The translations under genes and the position numbers were made by a program. DNA of 11,000 bases, from contig CAXAAR010000073.1 in the NCBI GenBank assembly GCA_963966765.1, positions 1 through 11,000 of the forward strand, read 5' to 3'. Positions 1 to 5,412 of the stretch are shown here, piece after piece (positions within the stretch are counted from its first letter, which is position 1; every line of letters starts with the position of its first letter). The DNA comes from Aequoribacter sp003520285. GTDB taxonomy: Bacteria; Pseudomonadota; Gammaproteobacteria; Pseudomonadales; Halieaceae. Under the pieces are notes generated by a model. That model did not search any database. It worked only from the letters and a program-made list of their open reading frames with translations, and was not told the DNA's origin.

Positions 1-150
1 ATTTTGAATATTCTCCGCTAGTTCTAGAATTAAATTTTCTAGGCGATCCACTTTGGATTCCAGTTCTTGATTGTTACTATCTAATAGGGGTTGATCCTTG
101 ACGGGGTCTGAAACAATCGATTCACTATTGTTCAATTCCGCTCGCTCAGC
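1..150 (-). CDS. Possible partial coiled-coil protein, runs off left edge
   Basis: On the minus strand the frame with codons at 150-148, 147-145 and so on stays open through position 1. It reads as a hydrophilic, acidic stretch with Leu/Ile/Val spaced like heptads near positions 60-5 (core residues around ELESKVDRLENLILELAE), which suggests a coiled coil. I count 45 G/C in bases 1-120 (about 37%), against 62 of 120 (about 52%) in bases 181-300, so this segment differs in composition from its neighbour. The frame also remains open upstream to about 257, but there it is simply antisense to the cyclase gene. No convincing start codon or ribosome binding site is visible, so the start is unknown and 150 is only where the cyclase homology takes over. 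I do not recognise a family. It may be a real gene tail cut by a rearrangement, or noncoding DNA. Confidence 0.3.
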
Positions 151-861
151 TTGCAGGTAGTACAACCCAACCAGCAAGGCGGACAGAAACTGGCCGAATT
201 CGGGTACCAAGGGAACTACAACGACGATCTGCTGCAAACTTGGATTGGTATTGGCTCACAGTTAGATGGGCTGGGCCATATGGGTGAAGACGGCTACTAC
301 TACAATTGTTTAGACGAGAAAGAAATCTCTGCACTTAGTGGGCTTACCAAACTCGGGACCCATGCTGTTCCGCCGCTTGTGGCTCGGGCTGTAATTGTCG
401 ACATGGCCAAACATTTTGGTACTGATACCATGGCTGCAGGGGCTCATTTTGGCGAGCTCGAGATTAAGGCGGCAATGGCCAACCAAAACGTGACTGTTAA
501 CGAGGGGGACATCGTGTTGTTCCACACCGGCTGGACTGACGGCATGCTCACCAATGATCCGATGGCGTGGGGTTCGACACAACCGGGGCTCACCAACGAA
601 GGTGCAGTCTATATGGCGTCGCTCAAGCCCATGGCTGTCGGCGCCGACACTTGGGGTCTTGAGGCCATTCCGCCCAAGCCCGGCGATAAAGTCTTTTATG
701 GACACGTGACGCTCCTGAAAGATCACGGTATCTACATTTTAGAAACGATGAATACCGGCGCTCTGGTGCGTGATGGCGTCAACGAGTTCATGTTTGTGCT
801 GGGTCAGCCTCGAATACAAGGCACCGTCCAAGCCATGATCAACCCGGTTGCCTTGTACTGA
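151..861 (+). CDS. Cyclase family protein (PF04199), N-terminally truncated
   Basis: This encodes a metal-dependent hydrolase-like protein of the cyclase superfamily that includes kynurenine formamidase and isatin hydrolase; its substrate is unknown. In the 236-residue reading from TTG 151, the family core is clear: WIGIGSQLDGLGH at 31-43 with presumed metal ligands Asp39 and His43, GTH at 69-71, and LFHTGW at 123-128. The C-terminus, VLGQPRIQGTVQAMINPVA, is typical. The subfamily has GSQxD where kynurenine formamidases have HxGTHxD, so the missing first His is normal here. Complete relatives are roughly 300 or more residues. The first 70-90 residues, which carry the usual leader and the 'LTPE' region, are absent. 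The frame opens after a TGA at 109-111, and recognisable homology begins near 136-144 (codons for RSLSLQVVQP). No ribosome binding site supports TTG 151. This is probably a gene fragment or the 3' part of a gene broken at the joint. Confidence 0.75.
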   Translation: MQVVQPNQQGGQKLAEFGYQGNYNDDLLQTWIGIGSQLDGLGHMGEDGYYYNCLDEKEISALSGLTKLGTHAVPPLVARAVIVDMAKHFGTDTMAAGAHFGELEIKAAMANQNVTVNEGDIVLFHTGWTDGMLTNDPMAWGSTQPGLTNEGAVYMASLKPMAVGADTWGLEAIPPKPGDKVFYGHVTLLKDHGIYILETMNTGALVRDGVNEFMFVLGQPRIQGTVQAMINPVALY

Positions 862-1001
862 ACGCAGGCGAGTGAAGACAGGCGCGCGTCCATTCCGCTT
901 TGCAACAGGCTAATACAATTGGGCGCAGCGCTGAGACCATTGTCCACAATCGACCTTGTGACCCGACTGCGAGCAGTGACATCAGCACCGCGGATTCGGT
1001 C
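862..1001. other. Short intergenic region, no feature seen
   Basis: This gap lies between the converging ends of the cyclase gene (plus) and the thioesterase gene (minus). I see no hairpin with a T tract for either strand and no believable small gene. The frames that stay open here lack start signals and family resemblance. Confidence 0.5.
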
Positions 1002-1424
1002 TTATTGACTATTGCGGACCAATTTAGCAACCGAGCTGGCGGTCGCTGTTAACAGGCCCTCGCTGTTGGTAATGTGGCCTTCGAAAAAAGCTATTTTGTA
1101 ACTCGATTTAATCACTTTTCCCTTCACCGTCAGCGCGCCTGCTCGAGTAGCCTCGAGAAAACTGGTTTTAATCTCAAGTGAAGATACGCCAACCACCGTT
1201 TGATCCACCGCAAAAATGGCGTGCGACATCGCTGCATCCAACATGGCTGTCACAAAGCCTCCCTGAACGATATCTATTGAGTGGCAGTATTCCCGACCGA
1301 TATTAAATTCGAAAGTGCAGACGAGGTTGTCGTGGTCAACGGCGACCACCCTTCCCCCAAGTAATTTGATGAACTGCGGTACGTCTTGGTTGAGCTGTGT
1401 GATGACATCGAGCGACTCTGACAT
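1002..1424 (-). CDS. PaaI-family hotdog-fold thioesterase
   Basis: This is a 140-residue single hotdog-domain protein, predicted to hydrolyse an acyl-CoA thioester in the cytoplasm; its substrate is unknown. The family signature is at residues 48-70: HSIDIVQGGFVTAMLDAAMSHAI. It includes the Gly-Gly turn at 55-56 and the likely catalytic Asp63 on the central helix. The usual His-Gly-Gly is Gln-Gly-Gly (Gln54) here, a variant I recall in many proteobacterial members. The later segment VGVSSLEIKTSFLEATRAG (78-96) matches the strand that carries 'l.i.flrpa..G' in PaaI proteins. Length is normal for the family (about 130-150). The start ATG at 1424-1422 has only a weak ribosome binding site (GGATCC about 6-7 bases upstream). 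The gene is divergent from the CPXCG gene, and nothing nearby identifies a pathway. Confidence 0.85.
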   Translation of the reverse strand: MSESLDVITQLNQDVPQFIKLLGGRVVAVDHDNLVCTFEFNIGREYCHSIDIVQGGFVTAMLDAAMSHAIFAVDQTVVGVSSLEIKTSFLEATRAGALTVKGKVIKSSYKIAFFEGHITNSEGLLTATASSVAKLVRNSQ

Positions 1425-1482
1425 AGAGGATCCAATATTCTGTAGGTTATGGGATAGTTAAAGACGCGCGGAATGTTATCAC

Positions 1483-1514
1483 ATTCGATCAAACCGAGGC
1501 GTCTCTGTCATAAT
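1483..1514. promoter_or_regulatory. Possible overlapping divergent promoters (thioesterase / CPXCG gene)
   Basis: For the minus strand, ATGACA (1511-1506, 5 of 6 to TTGACA) is followed after 17 bases by TCGAAT (1488-1483, 4 of 6 to TATAAT), preceded by TGA as in an extended -10. For the plus strand, CATAAT (1509-1514, 5 of 6) is a possible -10 for the CPXCG gene, but no good -35 lies 16-18 bases upstream. The elements overlap, so the two genes could compete. This rests on matching by eye only. Confidence 0.25.
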
Positions 1515-1562
1515 AGCCAACCTAAATCGCTCCCCGACGCCATGATTACAAAGGATTAAGCC

Positions 1563-1754
1563 ATGTCACTCTTATACGAAGAAGTTGTTACCTGTCCTTA
1601 CTGTTGGGAGGAAATCACCTTACTCATCGATCCCTCGGAGTCTCAAACCTACACCGAAGATTGCTCTGTTTGCTGCCAACCGATCCTTATCAATGCGCAA
1701 GTTGATGACGAAGAAATCAATGTGCAAGTGACCCAAGAAGACTTGGGATTTTAA
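1563..1754 (+). CDS. CPXCG motif-containing cysteine-rich small protein
   Basis: This is a 63-residue acidic protein with two cysteine pairs: CPYC at 11-14 and CSVC followed by another Cys at 34-38 (CSVCCQPI). The spacing is that of a small zinc ribbon and matches the CPXCG cysteine-rich family (PF14255), which is widespread in gammaproteobacteria and has no established function. The length is normal for the family. AAGGA at 1551-1555, seven bases before the ATG, supports the start. The last part (46-63) is rich in Asp/Glu and probably flexible. The gene stands alone, divergent from the thioesterase and convergent with fusA2. Zinc binding is inferred from the cysteines. Confidence 0.88.
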   Translation: MSLLYEEVVTCPYCWEEITLLIDPSESQTYTEDCSVCCQPILINAQVDDEEINVQVTQEDLGF

Positions 1755-1890
1755 AACACCGAGCAGCGAGTTAGTCGGGTCTACCCTGCTCTAGTTAATT
1801 GGTGCTCAGGCCCCAGAGCGGTAATGACTCAAGATCAGGCCCTCTCAAGAACCTGCCGGGCGCATGACAAAATCGAAGGCAAAAAAACCA

Positions 1891-1936
1891 GTATAAAGAA
1901 CAAACCCCGATGTTGGTTTGTGTAACTATCGGGGGT
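1891..1936 (-). terminator. Likely rho-independent terminator of fusA2
   Basis: Reading the minus strand past the fusA2 stop, the stem CCCCGAT (1934-1928) pairs with ATCGGGG (1911-1905) over a 16-base loop. It is followed by the T-rich TTTGTTCTTT (1904-1895). The loop is long for a terminator. A second, mutually exclusive pairing exists: CAAACC 1901-1906 with GGTTTG 1915-1920. A second T run (complement of A 1881-1887) lies further on. No separate T-tract terminator is visible for the CPXCG gene converging from the other side. Confidence 0.5.
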
Positions 1937-1972
1937 CAATTCATAAGCTCGGTCTTTACAAGCCCCAAAGGC

Positions 1973-4063
1973 TCACTTACTTTTCGCAGCCTTGCGTGCT
2001 TTCGCTTCTTCAATTACCTTAGCGGACACCACGGCAGGGCAAGGATTATAGTGTGAGAATTCCATCGAGAACTGGCCACGGCCCGAGGTCATGGTTCGTA
2101 GGTGACCGATGTAACCAAACATCTCGGATAAAGGGATATCCGCTTTCACACGAACGCCCGTCGAGCTTGGCATTTGATCTTTGATCATGCCGCGACGACG
2201 GTTCAAGTCACCAATAACGTCACCGACGTGATCTTCCGGTGTAAACACATCTACTTTCATAATGGGTTCAATCAGTTGCGGGCCTGCTTTAGACATCGAC
2301 TGGCGATACGCACCGCGAGCTGCGAGCTCAAATGCGATAGCAGACGAGTCAACGGCGTGGTAGCCGCCATCACAGAGCTCGACCTCAACATCTAACACTG
2401 GGAATCCAGCCAGAGGGCCCATCTCCATCATGCCTGCAAAACCTTTTTCGATCGCAGGGAAAAACTCTTTTGGTACGTTACCGCCCACAACACTCGACTT
2501 AAAGGTAAAGCCTGAACCAACCTCGCCGGGGCGAATCTTGTAGTCGATCTTACCGTACTGACCCGATCCACCAGACTGCTTCTTATGGGTGTAACTGTCA
2601 TCGACCGCTTGCGTAATGGTCTCGCGATACGCGACCTGAGGCTGACCCACTTCGAGCTCGACACCATAGGTCCGCTTGAGAATATCGATCTTGATGTCTA
2701 AGTGAAGCTCACCCATACCTTTCAAGATCGTTTCGCCCGAGTCTTCGTCAGTCTCTACTCGGAAAGACGGATCTTCAGCGATCATTTTACCGATTGCGAT
2801 ACCCATTTTCTCTGAACCACCCTTATCTTTCGGCGCTACAGCGATCGAAATAACCGGTTCGGGGAATACCATTGCTTCCAGCGTACAATGATGATTCGGA
2901 TCACACAGCGTGTGACCGGTCTGGACCGACTTCATGCCAATACAGGCAAAAATATCACCCGCTTGAACGCTGTCAATTTCATTGCGCTCATTAGCGTGCA
3001 TTTCCACCATACGACCAACGCGCTCAGTCTTACCTGTGGCGGCGTTCATGATCGAATCGCCCTTTTTCATTTTACCTGAGTATACCCGAACGAAAGTCAG
3101 CGCTCCGAAACGGTCGTCCATAATCTTAAACGCCAGCGCGCGGAAAGGCTCGTCGACAGATACTGTCGCAAAGGCACCGGTCGGGTTTCCTTCTTCATCC
3201 GTCAGAGGCTGAGGATCGACTTCTGTGGGACTTGGCAAGTAATCAACGACTGCGTCTAACACCAACTGAATACCTTTGTTCTTAAAGGCAGATCCGCAGT
3301 AGGTTGGAAAGAAATCAAGTTTGCGCGTTCCGTTGCGAACACATCGCTTGATATCTTCGATCGAAGGGGTCTCGCCCTCCATGTAGGCCATCATCAAATC
3401 ATCGTCTTGCTCTACCGCAGTCTCGATAAGCTGCTCGTGATAGGCATCGACATCGTCGACCATATCTGCAGGGACATCGGTAATTTCAAAGTTCTCTGGC
3501 AAGCCGGTATCATCCCAAATGTAAGCCCGCTTGGTAAGAACATCGACTACACCAATAAAATTTTCTTCGGTACCGATTGGTAATGTCATGACAAGCGGCT
3601 GCGCATCTAAGACGTCGCGTACTTGGTCGACGACCCGATAAAAATCGGCGCCCATGCGATCAAGTTTGTTCACGAAAATTAAACGAGCGACACGTGAGTC
3701 GTTCGCATAGCGCCAATTGGTCTCAGATTGAGGCTCTACGCCACCCGATCCACAAAAGACACCAACACCACCATCGAGCACTTTCAATGAACGATAGACT
3801 TCCACAGTAAAGTCCACGTGTCCGGGAGTGTCGATAATATTCATTCGATGGTCATTCCAGAAACAGGTCGTGGCCGCCGATTGAATGGTAATACCGCGCT
3901 CTTGTTCTTGCTCCATAAAATCCGTAGTAGCGGCACCGTCATGCACTTCGCCGGTCCTGTGGATTTTTCCGGTCAACTTCAAAATACGCTCTGTAGTTGT
4001 CGTTTTACCTGCATCTACGTGCGCAAAAATTCCGATATTTCGATACAAAGATAGATCTGTCAT
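1973..4063 (-). CDS. fusA2: Elongation factor G, second-copy type
   Basis: This translational GTPase drives ribosomal translocation and/or recycling in the cytoplasm. Taken from the ATG at 4063-4061 it is 696 residues, normal for EF-G. The start MTDLSLYRNIGIFAHVDAGKT is the standard N-terminus of this subgroup. The frame extends 33 codons further upstream, but that extension matches nothing known. GTPase motifs in order are P-loop AHVDAGKT (14-21), DTPGH (78-82) and NKLD (132-135), followed by the EF-G domains II-V. The C-terminal part carries the conserved DVIGDLNRRRG and MFGYIGHLRTMTSGRGQFSMEF segments. Phrases such as TIQSAATTCFW and VFCGSGGVEPQSETNWRYAN fit the second EF-G of Pseudomonas, Vibrio and Shewanella. 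No rpsL, rpsG or tuf neighbours are present, so this is not the str-operon copy, which presumably lies elsewhere. Upstream of the start only a weak GAGTAGAG precedes the ATG. A terminator-like hairpin follows the stop. Confidence 0.95.
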   Translation of the reverse strand: MTDLSLYRNIGIFAHVDAGKTTTTERILKLTGKIHRTGEVHDGAATTDFMEQEQERGITIQSAATTCFWNDHRMNIIDTPGHVDFTVEVYRSLKVLDGGVGVFCGSGGVEPQSETNWRYANDSRVARLIFVNKLDRMGADFYRVVDQVRDVLDAQPLVMTLPIGTEENFIGVVDVLTKRAYIWDDTGLPENFEITDVPADMVDDVDAYHEQLIETAVEQDDDLMMAYMEGETPSIEDIKRCVRNGTRKLDFFPTYCGSAFKNKGIQLVLDAVVDYLPSPTEVDPQPLTDEEGNPTGAFATVSVDEPFRALAFKIMDDRFGALTFVRVYSGKMKKGDSIMNAATGKTERVGRMVEMHANERNEIDSVQAGDIFACIGMKSVQTGHTLCDPNHHCTLEAMVFPEPVISIAVAPKDKGGSEKMGIAIGKMIAEDPSFRVETDEDSGETILKGMGELHLDIKIDILKRTYGVELEVGQPQVAYRETITQAVDDSYTHKKQSGGSGQYGKIDYKIRPGEVGSGFTFKSSVVGGNVPKEFFPAIEKGFAGMMEMGPLAGFPVLDVEVELCDGGYHAVDSSAIAFELAARGAYRQSMSKAGPQLIEPIMKVDVFTPEDHVGDVIGDLNRRRGMIKDQMPSSTGVRVKADIPLSEMFGYIGHLRTMTSGRGQFSMEFSHYNPCPAVVSAKVIEEAKARKAAKSK

Positions 4064-4277
4064 TGCTCTACTCGTTGAGTTAGTGGTGTTAAAGATATAC
4101 AACCTAAATTTTGCGCGTGAGTTTACAGGAATTTCCAATTCCGTGAGTGGTTTTCTTGTCAAAACTGAGCTTTTTATGCGATTTCTTGGAAATACTTTTT
4201 ATCGGGCCGGGATTAACGAGCGACCATCACCTCTTGCTAAAGCGGCTCATCGACCCAGTTCTGCAATCACAAGCAAT
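4064..4277. other. fusA2 upstream region with a small inverted repeat
   Basis: This is the leader and promoter region of fusA2 (minus strand), starting just past the proteorhodopsin terminator. It holds a perfect inverted repeat, GGAATT-TCC-AATTCC (4128-4142), about 65 bases upstream of the fusA2 start. It also has a perfect TTGACA on the minus strand (4162-4157), but without a good -10 at the right distance. No gene is supported here. Confidence 0.4.
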
Positions 4278-4303
4278 AAAAAAAGCCGCCCAAAGGCGGC
4301 TTT
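4278..4303 (-). terminator. Rho-independent terminator of the proteorhodopsin gene
   Basis: On the minus strand, AAAGCCGCC (4303-4295) and GGCGGC (4290-4285) form a GC-rich stem with a 4-base loop, immediately followed by seven T (4284-4278). It begins about 25 bases after the rhodopsin stop codon. It should insulate fusA2 from rhodopsin transcription and make the rhodopsin a monocistronic unit. Confidence 0.9.
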
Positions 4304-4327
4304 CTCGCTTCAGCTTCGAACTTATGC

Positions 4328-5104
4328 TTATGCCTTAGCTGAAGTATCTTCGTTTGCTGCATACCAGATGAACAGACCAAAGGCGATCTTATTCAACACG
4401 TCTGCCAAGTTGTACACGATGTTCAGTGTACCTTCGTCAGTGCCGCCCGCCAAGTAACCGAAGAAGTAACCGATTGGGTAAATCGCCCAACCAATAGTGA
4501 CCGTCCACTTCATCAAGTTGTATGACTTCTGCACCGCTGGGGTTGCCTGTGATGCAGCAACTTTGCTCGCTTCACCAGCAAAGATTTCGTACAGAATGTA
4601 GAACCATCCCAACATACCGATTACGAAACCGACGGTGACATTGAGATAACCTGCTTCTCCCATGTATCCGGGGATCAACATGACCAAGGTGCCGATTAAC
4701 AGACGCCAGAAAATTCCGCCTGATACCTTCGCAATCGCTGCTAGAATCAGATAGAACTCGATCATGAGTAATGGAACGGTCAGTAACCAGTCGATGTAGC
4801 GGAAGTCGGTTGGCGACGTGCCAGTTGTGACCCAGACTTCGCGCATGTACATGTAATGGAATGCCGCTATGAATGTAACAAGTGCCGATACCGTAAGGCT
4901 GGTTGCCCACTTGCCGCCCATTCGCAGAGCTTCCATCAGGAAGAAGATCGTGGACGCTGCTAGCGCCATTGAAATCAACCAGAAAGAGTACCCTACGAAA
5001 TCACCTGACTGAAGCATAGTATTCGCGAATACTGCGCTTGAACCAAGTGTAAACAGGCCCACGATGCCTGCTTTCTGCCACACATTGATGTTAGTACCTA
5101 ACAT
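4328..5104 (-). CDS. Green-type proteorhodopsin, light-driven proton pump
   Basis: This is a retinal-binding seven-helix protein of the inner membrane that exports protons when lit. It has 258 residues, close to the usual 245-260. Residues 1-27 form a signal-peptide-like hydrophobic segment ending AVFA, as in other proteorhodopsins. Helices lie at about 38-60, 68-85, 104-123, 131-146, 153-173, 199-218 and 227-249. Key residues, numbered here with green proteorhodopsin equivalents, are His83 (H75), Arg102 (R94), proton acceptor Asp105 (D97), Thr109 (T101), proton donor Glu116 (E108), counterion Asp235 (D227) and Schiff-base Lys239 (K231). Asp-Thr-Glu marks an outward proton pump, not a sodium or chloride pump. 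Leu113 sits at the tuning site (L105), which predicts green absorption. AGGAG seven bases before the ATG supports the start. The gene is divergent from the retinal synthesis operon and ends in a strong terminator. Confidence 0.97.
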   Translation of the reverse strand: MLGTNINVWQKAGIVGLFTLGSSAVFANTMLQSGDFVGYSFWLISMALAASTIFFLMEALRMGGKWATSLTVSALVTFIAAFHYMYMREVWVTTGTSPTDFRYIDWLLTVPLLMIEFYLILAAIAKVSGGIFWRLLIGTLVMLIPGYMGEAGYLNVTVGFVIGMLGWFYILYEIFAGEASKVAASQATPAVQKSYNLMKWTVTIGWAIYPIGYFFGYLAGGTDEGTLNIVYNLADVLNKIAFGLFIWYAANEDTSAKA

Positions 5105-5123
5105 TGTCTTTCTCCTATTGTTC

Positions 5124-5137
5124 TTATCTCGAGATAA
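5124..5137. repeat. Perfect 14-bp palindrome in the rhodopsin 5' leader
   Basis: TTATCTCGAGATAA is its own reverse complement and lies 20 bases upstream of the rhodopsin ATG, just before the AGGAG ribosome binding site (5116-5112). It could be a dimeric repressor's operator or a leader-RNA element near the ribosome binding site. It is not seen next to the other genes here. Confidence 0.5.
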
Positions 5138-5229
5138 AATACCACTGTGTTGCCGCCCGCAGTAAGCCTGTGCGACATCACCACACTATACGCGTGTCGT
5201 GAATGGAAACGGATCACTTTTTTTACAAA

Positions 5230-5256
5230 ATTATCCACCCCCGTACACTGTATCAA
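5230..5256 (-). promoter_or_regulatory. Candidate proteorhodopsin promoter
   Basis: On the minus strand, TTGATA (5256-5251, 5 of 6 to TTGACA) and GATAAT (5235-5230, 5 of 6 to TATAAT) are separated by 15 bases, shorter than the ideal 17. Transcription would start near 5223, giving a leader of about 120 bases that includes the 14-bp palindrome. TATAGT at 5190-5185 is an alternative -10 but has a poor -35. Matching was by eye. Confidence 0.35.
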
Positions 5257-5333
5257 TAAGCGCATGATAAAAAAACGTTTTTGTTGCATCCACCAGTAAA
5301 GTGAGCGTCAAGATACCGGTGCTACTTTTTTTT

Positions 5334-5362
5334 CGGTAAACTGACCCTATCGCGGTAAGATG
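5334..5362 (+). repeat. Direct repeat CGGTAAnnTG over the crtE promoter
   Basis: CGGTAAACTG (5334-5343) and CGGTAAGATG (5353-5362) match at 8 of 10 positions and start 19 bases apart, close to two helical turns. The first overlaps the candidate -35 and the second fills the spacer before the -10. This placement suits a protein binding the same face of the DNA. Two short copies could also be chance. Confidence 0.3.
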
Positions 5363-5370
5363 TGCATACT
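5341..5370 (+). promoter_or_regulatory. Candidate crt operon promoter
   Basis: CTGACC (5341-5346, 4 of 6 to TTGACA), an 18-base spacer and CATACT (5365-5370, 4 of 6 to TATAAT) give a weak sigma-70-like promoter. Transcription would start near 5377, about 35 bases before the crtE ATG. Weak boxes would fit an activator-dependent promoter, but that is inference. Confidence 0.35.
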
Positions 5371-5412
5371 GCTCAATACCAACGCCAAACAACTATAAAC
5401 TAAGGTTGGATT

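Larger units (their letters stand above)
5105..5412. promoter_or_regulatory. Divergent control region, proteorhodopsin / crt operon
   Basis: This 308-bp region carries no supported gene and must hold the start signals for both the rhodopsin (left) and crtE (right). It contains candidate promoters in each direction, a 14-bp perfect palindrome near the rhodopsin start, an imperfect inverted repeat CACCACAC/GTGTCGTG (5179-5186 and 5194-5201), and the symmetric AAAAACGTTTTT (5271-5282). A 10-bp direct repeat overlaps the crtE promoter. AT-rich runs at 5219-5224, 5269-5275 and 5325-5333 could bend DNA. The arrangement would let one regulator, for example a light- or nutrient-responsive one, adjust opsin and chromophore together. 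That is inference. Confidence 0.6.

Noticed and set aside
180..206. EcoRI- and KpnI-like sites (GAATTC, GGTACC) hinting at vector sequence
   Set aside because: They encode conserved-looking cyclase residues in frame, so cloning vector sequence is not needed to explain them.
310..726. A 138-codon minus-strand frame
   Set aside because: It is antisense to the clearly conserved cyclase sequence and has no recognisable domain.
839..1030. A 63-codon minus-strand frame between cyclase and thioesterase
   Set aside because: It overlaps the ends of both genes in a different frame, with no start signal or family match.
1801..1842. Repeated TCAGGCCC (1806-1813 and 1835-1842) as a regulatory repeat or terminator
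   Set aside because: It is only two 8-base copies, with no hairpin plus T tract and no relation to a start site; chance is likely.
4064..4162. A 33-codon N-terminal extension of EF-G
   Set aside because: The extension has no family resemblance, while MTDLSLYRNIGIFAHVDAGKT from 4063 is the standard start. The extension region also holds an inverted repeat and the leader.
4157..4162. Perfect TTGACA on the minus strand as a fusA2 promoter
   Set aside because: The hexamer 17 bases downstream (ATTGGA) is a poor -10, and none at 16-18 bases is better, so it is not called as a promoter.
3885..4457. A 190-codon plus-strand frame
   Set aside because: It runs antisense through the starts and ends of EF-G and rhodopsin and across a terminator, and its translation resembles no family.
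4328..5104. Sodium- or chloride-pumping rhodopsin
   Set aside because: The third-helix triad is Asp-Thr-Glu. Sodium pumps have Asn-Asp-Gln and chloride pumps Asn-Thr-Gln.
5098..5289. A 63-codon minus-strand frame covering the rhodopsin upstream region
   Set aside because: It overlaps the rhodopsin start and the candidate promoter, has no ribosome binding site, and resembles no known protein.
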